A stretch of DNA of 64,000 nt from Algicella marina. GTDB taxonomy: Bacteria; Pseudomonadota; Alphaproteobacteria; Rhodobacterales; Rhodobacteraceae. The notes under the pieces are model-generated. The model was not told where the DNA came from. It saw nothing but the letters and a program-made list of their open reading frames with translations, and made no database searches. This document shows, in pieces, positions 1-9,025 of this stretch. The stretch lies in NCBI RefSeq assembly GCF_009931615.1, contig NZ_CP046620.1, forward strand, positions 1,689,501 to 1,753,500, in the 5' to 3' direction. Position numbers and translations under genes: made by a program. How positions within the stretch are numbered: the stretch's first letter is position 1; each line of letters starts with the position of its first letter.

Positions 1-1152
1 CTTTACAAATATGCTACTTACTCTCGCTTGACTTTGTGCGATGCTGCTTTCGTAACAACGAACTCAATCACACAGGGAGAGCAGGTCGATCCATTGTGGA
101 GCGGATTAATCGGTGATGGATGCGCTCTCAGATTCGCCTTCAGATCATTCAAGTGGCAAAATCTAGCAAAGAGCAATGCCGGTGTTTCGGTCGTTATTGT
201 TGGTTTGACTCGGGAGCAATGTTCTCAAAAGCTATTGTTTGATGGATCAGAACGGATAGTAACGTCAAATATTTCACCCTACCTACTTCCAATGGAAAAC
301 GTATGGGTTAAACCATCCACAAAACCTCTAAACCACATGCAGCCGATGATGTACGGTAGCAAACCAGTGTGTGGGGGCGGCCTGACTTTGACCCTCGATG
401 AGGCAAGGGAAATCATCGGTGCTGCCCCTGATGGAGAGCAGTTCATCAAGAATTTTGTTGGTTCCGATGAAATAACATCTGGAAAGATGAGAAAGTGCAT
501 TTGGATTGACGATGATAAGGCCGAAAAGGCTAAACAGATTGGTCCAGTCAATTCACGTTTGGAAGTAGTTCGCGAGACCCGAGAAAAAAGCAAAAAGAAA
601 CAAACTAGAGATTTTGCTTTACGGCCGCATCGATTTATCGAGCGCCGCAGGAGTGAAGGCAATTTCATTGCCCTTCCTTGCGTATCTTCTGAAGCAAGGG
701 ATTTCTTGACGCCAATTTTTTCTACAGACGAAACTGTTGTTTCGAACCGGTGTTTTGGCGTCTACGATGTAGAGCTTTGGTATTTATCAATTATATCTTC
801 TAAGATTCACTATACTTGGTGCGAAACGACAAGTGGTAAGTTGGAAACTAGGTTAAACTACTCCAACACACTCACTTGGAACAATTTTCCAATCCCGAAC
901 CTCACCGAAAAAAACAAGACTGACCTGACTCGCTGCGCCGAAGAAATCCTTCTGGCCCGTGAGGCGCATTTCCCCGCGACCATCGCCGATCTCTACGATC
1001 CCGAAAAGATGCCCGCTGACCTGCGCGCCGCTCATGACCGCAACGACGAGACCTTGGAGCGCATCTATATCGGTCGCCGCTTCCGTAACGACACCGAGCG
1101 GCTGGAAAAGCTCTTTGAATTATACACAAAAATGAAAACTAAGGCCGCCTAA
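1..1152 (+). CDS. MmeI-like (Type IIL) DNA methyltransferase, C-terminal part
   Basis: The frame is open to the window edge, so about 383 C-terminal residues of a longer protein are seen; MmeI-family proteins are usually 900 residues or more. The segment TTNSITQGEQV near the left edge matches the conserved region that follows the catalytic core of MmeI-like adenine methyltransferases. It is followed by a variable stretch expected to be the target-recognition domain, the segment WNNFPIPNL, and a helical tail with DPEKMPADLRAAHD. These enzymes methylate adenine in a specific site and, in full MmeI, also cut. The N-terminal nuclease domain and the catalytic NPPY-type motif cannot be seen here. 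It is the first visible gene of a tight five-gene cluster; the next gene starts 3 bases after its stop. The family assignment is firm, but whether it restricts or only modifies is unknown. Confidence 0.82.
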   Translation, partial: LYKYATYSRLTLCDAAFVTTNSITQGEQVDPLWSGLIGDGCALRFAFRSFKWQNLAKSNAGVSVVIVGLTREQCSQKLLFDGSERIVTSNISPYLLPMENVWVKPSTKPLNHMQPMMYGSKPVCGGGLTLTLDEAREIIGAAPDGEQFIKNFVGSDEITSGKMRKCIWIDDDKAEKAKQIGPVNSRLEVVRETREKSKKKQTRDFALRPHRFIERRRSEGNFIALPCVSSEARDFLTPIFSTDETVVSNRCFGVYDVELWYLSIISSKIHYTWCETTSGKLETRLNYSNTLTWNNFPIPNLTEKNKTDLTRCAEEILLAREAHFPATIADLYDPEKMPADLRAAHDRNDETLERIYIGRRFRNDTERLEKLFELYTKMKTKAA

Positions 1153-1155
1153 ACA

Positions 1156-2079
1156 ATGAAAACCGATGCAACCACACGCCGATTTATCTTGGAGGAAGAT
1201 AGCTTCCCCGATTTGCCACTCATGATGCTGATCACGCTGGACACACTGCGTGAACTAGGTGGCTCTGGCACCATTCAAGAATTAGTGGATCATGCGATTG
1301 AAGCGGAAGGCCTCACTGAAGAGGAACAGGCCTATCTGATGCCAAATGGTCGTGATCGGCGCTTCAACTACTATCTGGCGTGGTCACGGACATATCTGAA
1401 ACGTGGCGAGGCGCTTGAGAACTCAGCGCGTGGCGTTTGGGCGCTAACTGAACTTGGCGAAGGCATCACGACGCTCGAAGAGACCCAAAAAATCCATGCG
1501 AAAGTCAATGAGGAAGAGCGTCAACGCGCCAAGGCCAAGCGGGACGCGAAGAAAGGCGAAAAAGTAGAGGCGGTGCCTGAAGATATCGCTGTTGACGTTT
1601 TTGCGCCAGATGAGGATGAGACGAACTGGCAAAATATCTTGCTGGCGCAACTCATGCAGATGGACCCGTCTGCGTTTGAAAGACTAGCGCAGCGTCTTTT
1701 GCGTGAGGCCGGTTTTGTCAAAGTCGAGGTTCGAGGAAAAACAGGAGACGGTGGTCTCGACGGCGTAGGAATCTTGCGCGTGAACTTAGTCTCGTTCCAA
1801 GTGTATTTTCAGTGCAAACGCTGGGGCAATAGTGTCGGCGCAAAAGAAATTAGAGATTTCCGAGGCGCATTACAGGGGCGCGCAGACAAAGGTTTGTTCA
1901 TCACGACAAGCAGCTTCACCAAGCAGGCGTCAGATGAGGCGACCCGCGATGGGGCAATCGCAATTGATCTGATCGACGGCGATAGGCTTTGCGAGTTGCT
2001 GAAGCAGTTCGATCTGGGCGTCAAAACAGAGACAGTTGAGCGTGTAGTAATCGATGGCCAGTGGTTTCAGGAAGTTTGA
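1156..2079 (+). CDS. Mrr-like restriction endonuclease
   Basis: The 307-residue product has the length and layout of E. coli Mrr. An N-terminal winged-helix domain (about residues 15-105) recognises DNA, a charged linker follows (about 110-150), and a C-terminal PD-(D/E)xK nuclease domain covers about residues 165-285. The catalytic region shows GKTGDGGLDGVG followed by FQCKRW, which supply the Asp and the Q-x-K residues of the Mrr_cat fold. Mrr enzymes cut methylated or foreign DNA. Here the gene sits directly between a methyltransferase and a helicase, so it is the likely cutting subunit of a multi-gene system. The ATG start lies 3 bases after the preceding stop, suggesting translational coupling. 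Cleavage specificity cannot be predicted. Confidence 0.88.
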   Translation: MKTDATTRRFILEEDSFPDLPLMMLITLDTLRELGGSGTIQELVDHAIEAEGLTEEEQAYLMPNGRDRRFNYYLAWSRTYLKRGEALENSARGVWALTELGEGITTLEETQKIHAKVNEEERQRAKAKRDAKKGEKVEAVPEDIAVDVFAPDEDETNWQNILLAQLMQMDPSAFERLAQRLLREAGFVKVEVRGKTGDGGLDGVGILRVNLVSFQVYFQCKRWGNSVGAKEIRDFRGALQGRADKGLFITTSSFTKQASDEATRDGAIAIDLIDGDRLCELLKQFDLGVKTETVERVVIDGQWFQEV

Positions 2080-2096
2080 TTTGAAAGGTTAAATTT

Positions 2097-4148
2097 ATGA
2101 AGAAAAGTGTTCCCTCCGTTTCAGTTTCCTACGCCCAGAATGGCAACTCGACCAAATCGAACGAGCTTGGCATGCGGGCGATGCAGGAACGTGCTTATGA
2201 GAAGCGAGGTGAGCAGTATCTTCTGATCAAGTCGCCGCCTGCTTCTGGGAAGAGCCGTGCGCTGATGTTCATCGCGCTAGACAAGCTGCACAATCAGGGG
2301 CTCAAGCAAGCAATCGTTGTGGTGCCGGAAAAATCTATCGGATCGAGTTTTGCCGACGAACCGCTGAGCAAATTTGGCTTTTGGGCAGACTGGACCGTTC
2401 AGCCAAAGTGGAACCTTTGCAACGCACCTGGCGGGGATGACGGTAAGGTCGGCGCGGTCGGCAAATTCCTTGAAAGTGATGACCAAGTGCTTGTTTGCAC
2501 GCATGCAACCTTCCGCTTCGCCGTCGATAAGTTTGGGGTACAAGCATTCGATGATCGGTTGATCGCGGTGGATGAGTTCCACCACGTCTCGGCTAACCCT
2601 GACAACAAACTCGGTCAGCACCTTGGCGACTTCATGGCCCGCGACAAGGCGCACATGGTTGCAATGACCGGCAGTTATTTTCGCGGTGACGCAGAGGCGG
2701 TTCTCTCGCCAGAGGACGAGGCCAAATTCGATACCGTCACCTATACCTATTACGAGCAGTTGAACGGCTACAAATACCTGAAGACGCTTGATATTGGCTA
2801 CTTCTTCTATTCCGGCTCCTATGCAGATGACATTCTGAAAGTGCTTGATGCGAACGAGAAGACGATCCTGCACATCCCCAATGTGAATTCGCGTGAGAGC
2901 ACCAAGGACAAGCACCGCGAGGTGGAGCACATCATTGATGCTCTGGGTGACTGGCAAGGCACAGACCCAAAGACCGGCTTTCAACTTGTAAAGACAGCGG
3001 ACGGGCGCATTCTGAAGATTGCCGATCTTGTGGATGATGAGGCGGTCAAACGCGATAAGGTTTCTGCGGCATTGAAAGACCCCGCAGAAAAGAACAACCG
3101 CGACCATGTGGACATCATAATCGCTCTCGGTATGGCCAAAGAGGGCTTTGACTGGATTTGGTGCGAGCACGCTTTGACGGTCGGATATCGTGCAAGCCTG
3201 ACAGAGATCGTGCAGATCATTGGCCGCGCGACACGCGACGCCGAAGGCAAATCACGCGCGCGTTTCACAAACCTCATCGCCGAGCCTGATGCAGCTGAGG
3301 AAGCCGTAACAGAGGCGGTAAACGATACGCTCAAAGCGATTGCCGCCAGCCTCCTCATGGAGCAGGTGTTAGCTCCACGTTTCAACTTCACGCCCAAGAG
3401 CCCGAAGAGCGGGCCGGTTGAGGGTTTCGACTATGGTGAGGGTGGCTACGATCCGGCGAAAGAAAACGTTGGGTTCAACGAGGACAGTGGTCAGTTTCAA
3501 ATCGAGATTAAGGGGCTCGCCGAGCCCAAGAGCAAGGAAGCAACTCGTATCTGCCAAGAGGATTTGAACGAGGTCATCACAGCTTTCGTTCAAGACAAAA
3601 CGACAATTGAGCGCGGACTGTTTGATGAAGAGCTAGTGCCCGAAGAGCTGACGCAGGTGCGTATGGGCAAGATCGTCGGTGCAAAGTTCCCCGAGCTAGA
3701 TGCTGACGATCAGGAAGCAGTTCGGCAACATGCTATTGCGGCGCTAAATCTGACCCAGAAAGCCAAGGAGATTGCTCTTTCCGCGCCCGACGATGATGCG
3801 CAGGCCGGTGGCAATACCGCGCTTATTGATGGTGTTCGGAAGTTTGCGATGGATGTGCGTGAATTGGACATCGACCTTATCGATCAAATCAATCCATTCA
3901 GCGAGGCCTATGCGATTTTGGCAAAGACCATGAGCGAAGAAAGCCTCAAGCAGGTTCAGGCGGTCATTTCAGCGAAAAAGGTGCAGCTTTCACCAGAAGA
4001 AGCGCGCGACTTGGCGCGGCGTGCCGTGAAGTTCAAACAAGAGCGCGGACGTCTGCCATCCATCACATCTGCCGATGCCTGGGAGAAAAAGATGGCGGAA
4101 GGCGTGGCTTACCTTGCGCGGATGAAGCAGGAGGCCGCCAATGGCTAA
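2097..4148 (+). CDS. DEAD/DEAH-box superfamily 2 helicase
   Basis: The 683-residue product is a superfamily 2 ATPase related to type III restriction (Res) helicases. The Walker A segment SPPASGKS is at about residues 46-53, a DEFHH variant of the DEAD/H motif II at 159-163, a TGS motif III near 191, and motif VI QIIGRATR at 373-380. The last 270 residues are charged and helical and have no motif I recognise. Such ATPases move along or remodel DNA for a partner nuclease. It starts 17 bases after the Mrr-like gene, and its 3' end overlaps the next gene by 8 bases, so the cluster is almost certainly one operon. The helicase call is secure; its role in defence is an inference from neighbours. Confidence 0.88.
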   Translation: MKKSVPSVSVSYAQNGNSTKSNELGMRAMQERAYEKRGEQYLLIKSPPASGKSRALMFIALDKLHNQGLKQAIVVVPEKSIGSSFADEPLSKFGFWADWTVQPKWNLCNAPGGDDGKVGAVGKFLESDDQVLVCTHATFRFAVDKFGVQAFDDRLIAVDEFHHVSANPDNKLGQHLGDFMARDKAHMVAMTGSYFRGDAEAVLSPEDEAKFDTVTYTYYEQLNGYKYLKTLDIGYFFYSGSYADDILKVLDANEKTILHIPNVNSRESTKDKHREVEHIIDALGDWQGTDPKTGFQLVKTADGRILKIADLVDDEAVKRDKVSAALKDPAEKNNRDHVDIIIALGMAKEGFDWIWCEHALTVGYRASLTEIVQIIGRATRDAEGKSRARFTNLIAEPDAAEEAVTEAVNDTLKAIAASLLMEQVLAPRFNFTPKSPKSGPVEGFDYGEGGYDPAKENVGFNEDSGQFQIEIKGLAEPKSKEATRICQEDLNEVITAFVQDKTTIERGLFDEELVPEELTQVRMGKIVGAKFPELDADDQEAVRQHAIAALNLTQKAKEIALSAPDDDAQAGGNTALIDGVRKFAMDVRELDIDLIDQINPFSEAYAILAKTMSEESLKQVQAVISAKKVQLSPEEARDLARRAVKFKQERGRLPSITSADAWEKKMAEGVAYLARMKQEAANG

Positions 4149-5334
4149 AGCGTTTACCGAAGACGATGATGCTCTTCTAGCCGAGCTTGGCGTAGATGTT
4201 GAAGTCAAGAAAGCAGTGTCTCGCACGCCGCGCGAAGAACGCATCATTGCTGGCTTTGAAGAGATACAGCGTTTTTCTGAAGAATATGGCCGTACGCCCG
4301 AACACGGTGAAGCGCGAGATATCTTTGAACGTCTTTATGCCGTGCGTTTGGATCGTATCCGCGAGCTTCAAGAATGCCGCGATCTGGTAGAGTCGCTTGA
4401 TCATCAAAATCTTCTAAGCGGATCGGCCGCAACGCAACCATGTGATGCCGATGAGCTCGACGACGATGCCTTGCTGGCTGAGCTTGGGATTGAGGTGGAA
4501 GCGCCGCCAATCACAGAGCTCAAGCATGTACGATCAACAGCCGAAAAGAAGGCTGCGGAGAACATTGCAAAGCGGGAGAAGTGTGAAGACTTCGAAACCT
4601 TCAAGCCATTGTTTGAGAAAATCCAAAAGGAACTAGATGCGGGTCTTAGAGAAACCAGAAAGTTTGAGCTTAAAGCTGAAATTGAACCGGGGCGTTTCTT
4701 CATCGTTGGCGGTCAGAAAGCCTATGTTGCGGAAATGGGGGAGACTACTCTAACCGATCAAGGCCGAACTGATGCACGGCTTCGTATCATCTTCGATAAT
4801 GGCACCGAGAGCAATATGCTCATGCGTTCACTTCAAAGGGCGCTGAATGCTGACGGTGATGCTGGGCGTCGGATTACCGAGCCTAGTGCTGGTCCTTTGT
4901 TTTCTGACCAGACCATTGATGGCGATGAAGCGAGCGGTATGATTTATGTGTTGCGAAGCAAGTCCGATCATCCACTTGTCGCCGAAAATCGCGAGCTCGT
5001 TCATAAGATCGGCGTGACCAACATGAGTGTCGAAAAACGTATTGCTGGCGCGCATCTTCAACCAACGTTCTTGATGGCAAATGTCGATGTCGTTGCGACA
5101 TACGAGCTCTATAACATCAACCGCACAAAGCTGGAAAATCTGATCCATCGCATTTTCGAACCTGCACGGTTGGACATCGAGATCATGGATCGTTTCGGTC
5201 GGCCAGTTGTTCCGCGTGAATGGTTTTTGGTGCCGCTCTACGCTGTTAATAAGGCGGTGGAGAAGATCAAGGACGGCACAATCACCGACTATGAATACGA
5301 TCCTGGCCAAGCCCGTTTGATAAGGCGCGGATGA
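4141..5334 (+). CDS. GIY-YIG nuclease family protein with duplicated N-terminal motif
   Basis: The 397-residue product has a C-terminal GIY-YIG/T5orf172-like nuclease domain: IYVLRS (about residues 268-273) and HKIGVT (about 288-293) stand for the GIY and YIG strands, followed by a conserved Arg and later Glu residues. The N-terminal half is acidic and helical and contains the sequence DDDALLAELG twice, at residues 8-17 and 107-116, each followed by a similar V/I-D/E-V tail. This looks like a repeated short binding motif. The gene overlaps the helicase by 8 bases and ends 4 bases before the DUF3644 gene. GIY-YIG domains usually cut DNA, but here the active site was judged by eye only. Confidence 0.8.
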   Translation: MAKAFTEDDDALLAELGVDVEVKKAVSRTPREERIIAGFEEIQRFSEEYGRTPEHGEARDIFERLYAVRLDRIRELQECRDLVESLDHQNLLSGSAATQPCDADELDDDALLAELGIEVEAPPITELKHVRSTAEKKAAENIAKREKCEDFETFKPLFEKIQKELDAGLRETRKFELKAEIEPGRFFIVGGQKAYVAEMGETTLTDQGRTDARLRIIFDNGTESNMLMRSLQRALNADGDAGRRITEPSAGPLFSDQTIDGDEASGMIYVLRSKSDHPLVAENRELVHKIGVTNMSVEKRIAGAHLQPTFLMANVDVVATYELYNINRTKLENLIHRIFEPARLDIEIMDRFGRPVVPREWFLVPLYAVNKAVEKIKDGTITDYEYDPGQARLIRRG

Positions 5335-5338
5335 CGAT

Positions 5339-6529
5339 ATGGCGAAGCGTAAGCCACAAGGAGCTCTGACAGCGGACGAGAAACGCATCGTCAAAACACT
5401 GCTCGCCCGAGGCTGGCGCAATCAAGACATTCAGCATCTTATCAACAGAGGCCGCGTCGCCACTATCAACAGCGCGCGGATCACCGAGGTCAAAGACAAC
5501 GGAAAAATCAAGTCTGCCGCCGATGACTATGTAGATTTCTACATCCGCAAAAAGGACTCCTACGATCCTGTTACGGGCCTCAACCTTTACGATGACGAGA
5601 GACTTATTCGCTCACGCGAGGCAATGATTTTGGCTGTTCAGAGTTTCAACAGCCCGAGCCTTCGCTTTAAAACTGAGCAATTTGCAGTACAGGCCAATAT
5701 TGCGTGGACTTATCTTTTGCACGAATACTATGACCGCAAAGGCGTCAAGATCGTTGGAAAAGATGGGCGCTCTCTCTTGCTGTCGCAAATGATCAAGCGT
5801 GATGATTGCCCCCTTAAAAAAGGCGTACGCAACAACATTCGGGACCTGAACGATATTCGAGATACTGTAGAGCACAAACTTTTGGGGCGGTCTGATGTTA
5901 AGTTTTTTTCCCTGTTTCAGGCCACATGTTTGAATTTCGATCAAGCGATCTGCGAGCTCTTCGGAGAGAAGCTGTCACTCCAGTCCGATCTTTCAGTAGC
6001 TTTGCAATTTGCGAAACTGGATTTTACTCAGATTAGCGATCTTCAAAAGTACGATGTGCCCGATCACATCTCTGCGTTGGATGCCGAACTTGATGGAAGG
6101 CTGTCGGACGATGAGAAGGCGGACTTGGACTACCGTTTCAGGGTTGTTTACCTTCTTGAAAGCACCTCTAAAAGCAAGGCTCACTTCGAATTTGTCAAAC
6201 CTGGTTCCGAAGAAGGTAAGCAGATTCACAATATTCTTGAAAAGCGGGTGATTGCAGATGACGACTACCCCTACAAACCCAGTCAAGCTGCGAAAAAGAT
6301 AGCAGAAAAGTCCGGCAAGAAATTTTCTTCTCATAATCACACGCAGGCTTGGAAACGATACAATGTTCGGCCAAATTCTGCGGCCAAGCAAAAACACCAA
6401 ACCAACAAAGACTTCTGTATTTTTCACAAATCGCATGACGACTATACCTATAACGAGGCATGGATCGACTTTGTTGTAGGGAAGATTGTCTCAGATGCGG
6501 AATATGCGGCCTTAAAAGGGACAAAATAG
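5339..6529 (+). CDS. DUF3644 family protein
   Basis: The 396-residue product resembles DUF3644 proteins. The N-terminus (about residues 10-45) looks like a helix-turn-helix (TADEKRIVKTLLARGW, then NQDIQHLINRGR). It is followed by the core with MILAVQSFNSPSLRFKTEQF and the segment RNNIRDLNDIRDTVEHKLLG, where the R-D-x-V-E-H pattern recalls HEPN-like nucleases. The C-terminal third has a KPSQAAKKIAEKSGKKF segment that could be a second DNA-binding part. It is the last gene of the five-gene cluster, only 4 bases after the GIY-YIG gene. No function is established for the family that I can cite; the context suggests a regulator or effector of the restriction-like system. Confidence 0.72.
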   Translation: MAKRKPQGALTADEKRIVKTLLARGWRNQDIQHLINRGRVATINSARITEVKDNGKIKSAADDYVDFYIRKKDSYDPVTGLNLYDDERLIRSREAMILAVQSFNSPSLRFKTEQFAVQANIAWTYLLHEYYDRKGVKIVGKDGRSLLLSQMIKRDDCPLKKGVRNNIRDLNDIRDTVEHKLLGRSDVKFFSLFQATCLNFDQAICELFGEKLSLQSDLSVALQFAKLDFTQISDLQKYDVPDHISALDAELDGRLSDDEKADLDYRFRVVYLLESTSKSKAHFEFVKPGSEEGKQIHNILEKRVIADDDYPYKPSQAAKKIAEKSGKKFSSHNHTQAWKRYNVRPNSAAKQKHQTNKDFCIFHKSHDDYTYNEAWIDFVVGKIVSDAEYAALKGTK

Positions 6530-6785
6530 TCCGCATTGCGTTCAGAAAACAATTTAGGAAATTTTGAACGTAAGATTTAAGATTATTCTATATCTGTAAA
6601 AGAGATTACTTAGGGCTCCGCCCCCGGCGCACTTCAAGAAAAATAGACAAGGCCGTGGCTCCGCAGCCCGTGGGGCTTTGTGCGCCCGCACCAACCTCGT
6701 CGATTTTCTCTTCCGTTTGCACCCCCGTTCTCGCCGAAGGGCAAGGTTGCATGAGCAACCCATACCCTATGAAGAGGACAAGAAA
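6530..6785. other. Intergenic region before ardA
   Basis: These 256 bases separate the defence-like cluster from ardA. The first 80 bases are AT-rich and probably hold a promoter; the rest is GC-rich with CCGCCCCCGG-like runs and CCGCAGCCCGTGGGGC, which could form a weak hairpin. A ribosome-binding site (GAAGAGGAC) lies just before the ardA ATG. I see no gene here. Confidence 0.4.
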
Positions 6786-7304
6786 ATGAAGACATCACAA
6801 GGAGATATCCAAATCTACGTGGCCTGCTTGGCCAGCTACAATAACGGCATCCTGCACGGCGCGTGGATCAACGCAGAGCAAGCAGCCTACGCCATCTATG
6901 ATGAGGTGCAAGCCATGTTGGCCGCCTCACCAATGGAAGATGCGGAAGAATGGGCAATCCATGACTATGAGGGCTTTGAAGGCGTGCGCCTTTCCGAATG
7001 GTCAGGCTTTGCCGAGGTGGCGAAGCTTGCCGCCTTCATCGCAGAGCATGGCAAGATCGGCGCGGAGCTGATCACCTATCTCGGATCACTGGAAGATGCG
7101 CGCAAAGCCATCGAGGACAGCTACGCGGGAGCCTATCGCTCACTGGCGGAGTTTGCCGAAGAAATGACCGAGCAAAGCACAGATATCCCTGAGAACCTTC
7201 GTTTCTACATCGACTATGATCGCATGGCGCGGGACATCGAAATCAATGACGTGTTCACCGTGGAAACAGGTTTTGAACAAGTCCATGTCTTCTGGAGCCA
7301 CTGA
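6786..7304 (+). CDS. ardA: Antirestriction protein ArdA
   Basis: The 172-residue acidic product matches ArdA, a DNA-mimic protein that blocks type I restriction enzymes by occupying their DNA groove. The start IQIYVACLASYNNGILHGAW is the typical ArdA opening; the central part has EEWAIHDYEGF followed by the L-S-E-W segment, and many Asp/Glu residues run along the chain. An upstream in-frame extension exists, but the ATG at 6786 follows a good ribosome-binding site and gives the usual family length. ardA is commonly carried by conjugative and mobilizable elements, which fits the relaxase genes nearby. It is followed one base later by a small unknown gene. Confidence 0.92.
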   Translation: MKTSQGDIQIYVACLASYNNGILHGAWINAEQAAYAIYDEVQAMLAASPMEDAEEWAIHDYEGFEGVRLSEWSGFAEVAKLAAFIAEHGKIGAELITYLGSLEDARKAIEDSYAGAYRSLAEFAEEMTEQSTDIPENLRFYIDYDRMARDIEINDVFTVETGFEQVHVFWSH

Positions 7305-7305
7305 C

Positions 7306-7599
7306 ATGAGCATTCAGAAACATACAATAGTATGGGAAGGCATCGAGATTGAGCTGACCTATGACCCCGCTGCATGGGGCGGTGTTATTGCGCATCTGGA
7401 GGTACGGAGTATCAACCCCGACTGTGCGCCACTCCCGATTACAGAAACGGGCTACCTCTCGCATTATCACCCCTGCGGCACGGTTGAGGAAAACAAAGGC
7501 ACGTTGGCTGAACAAGTTACAGGGTGGCTTGATAAGGAAGCTAAGTCGAAAACGTGGAAAATGTACCTCGAAGATTGCCGACAGCTAAGACTTTTCTAA
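7306..7599 (+). CDS. Small unknown protein in ardA operon
   Basis: The ATG lies just after the ardA stop, so this 97-residue protein is probably co-translated with it. It is soluble, with the notable segments VWEGIEIELTYDPAAWGG and ETGYLSHYHPCGTVEEN. I recognise no family. Genes of this kind next to ardA on plasmids usually remain without known function; a role in antirestriction or element maintenance is only a guess from position. Confidence 0.65.
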   Translation: MSIQKHTIVWEGIEIELTYDPAAWGGVIAHLEVRSINPDCAPLPITETGYLSHYHPCGTVEENKGTLAEQVTGWLDKEAKSKTWKMYLEDCRQLRLF

Positions 7600-7659
7600 T
7601 TATTATTCCCGACGACGGTTTTAAAAATGGATACAATGCCTCAGCTATGGCACAATAAT

Positions 7660-8949
7660 TCACCAATTACATATCTGCGAAATTGCGAGTATTTGCTCAA
7701 GCGGCCTCGTAAGATTTATACTCTTCGCTTTTATTGAATCAAATTTAACAAAATCTTCATGATCTGTCACTTCAAATGTCACAACGTTATTCAGCCTTGC
7801 AGAAATGCTGTAAGAATCAGAAAAAAGATGCCTTTTCACGGAGACCTCTCGAGGTGCGGGGCTAAGACTTTCAGCGTTCACAAGGCACACTATTAAGTCA
7901 GCAACGATCAACCCTTCTGGGTCGCCGTCAGAAAAGCCAAATAAAACTGTCTTTCTCAGAAACTCTTCTGATAAGTTCTCTACAGCATCATCGAAAGTTT
8001 GCAATGATGCTGGGCTTGGCTTGCGAAGTATTTTTTGAGACCTGTAGTCAAAGTACATCCCATTTTTTGCTATCATCTCTTCCATGATTTTAATTGAGTT
8101 GTAGGGCACACCATCGATGTCAGTGTTCGAGAATATTTGGTACCGACCATCCCTGAAGTGACCTAGTATGATAGCGCTTGTAAGAGTGTCGATAACAAAA
8201 AAGGCAGCATGCGATCCCCCAGAATGCGGTGCAATGCCAGACCCGAAGACTGTTCGACCGTCATCAGAACTTGAAACTCGAGACGCCACAGAGAGAGCTT
8301 TACGTATTTCTTCAACCTGCTCATTAGGGACAAATGCAGAAATGAACTCCGCAAATAACTCGTTTTTAAAGATTGAGCCGGGGTACTGTCCGATTAGTTC
8401 TTCGTAGTAAGGATAAAATTTTGATCTAAATATTATCGAGCCATCCTTTCGCGTGTATTTCAACTCTAAGTCTATAAGTCTGCCCGTCACCGAACGTTGG
8501 TTCTTGGTTCGCGCACTGATTCTGACTTCATTATCGGTCTTCTCTTTGATGCTTATTGTATCTGGGTCTAATAGATCACCAATAGTCCGAAACGTAGGCG
8601 AATGCATACCCAAGTCTATGATCGTGATATCAGGACTCACACCACATGCTGATCCACCGCAGTCAGATGTGATTACAATAAACTCAGGCTTCGTAGTGTT
8701 TGGATAAGCTGATAGGAGATCAACGTAGTCATTCTCTATGATAATTTCTCCATTGAGATAAGCCTTCTCACTTCCCGGTTCCCCACCAGGTATTCTCTTA
8801 TCCAATTCGAGGGTATTGTAGAAGAAGGTGAATATTGACCGACTTCGATCGGTCGCGAAAGCCAAGTTTGCAGCAATAACTAAAATGATTGCAGCCGCCA
8901 AGAACACAAATCTTGTAGCTGTTTTTGTGATTGTAAATGGAAAGATCAT
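7660..8949 (-). CDS. Unknown AT-rich membrane-anchored or exported protein
   Basis: The 429-residue product starts with a long hydrophobic segment (about residues 13-32, RFVFLAAAIILVIAANLAFA) that is a signal anchor or uncleaved signal peptide. The rest is polar and should lie outside the cytoplasm. The pair of cysteines in SDCGGSACGVS (about residues 95-105) could form a disulfide. I recognise no domain. The gene is clearly more AT-rich than the genes on either side and its leader region is nearly 80 percent AT, so it was probably acquired separately. It stands alone, facing ardA, upstream of nothing obvious. Confidence 0.7.
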   Translation of the reverse strand: MIFPFTITKTATRFVFLAAAIILVIAANLAFATDRSRSIFTFFYNTLELDKRIPGGEPGSEKAYLNGEIIIENDYVDLLSAYPNTTKPEFIVITSDCGGSACGVSPDITIIDLGMHSPTFRTIGDLLDPDTISIKEKTDNEVRISARTKNQRSVTGRLIDLELKYTRKDGSIIFRSKFYPYYEELIGQYPGSIFKNELFAEFISAFVPNEQVEEIRKALSVASRVSSSDDGRTVFGSGIAPHSGGSHAAFFVIDTLTSAIILGHFRDGRYQIFSNTDIDGVPYNSIKIMEEMIAKNGMYFDYRSQKILRKPSPASLQTFDDAVENLSEEFLRKTVLFGFSDGDPEGLIVADLIVCLVNAESLSPAPREVSVKRHLFSDSYSISARLNNVVTFEVTDHEDFVKFDSIKAKSINLTRPLEQILAISQICNW

Positions 8950-9025
8950 ATCGAACTCAATTCATAAAATTTTATTATAATATTGATATACTTATGTTTT
9001 TACAATGATTTATTGGCGGAGCTTT

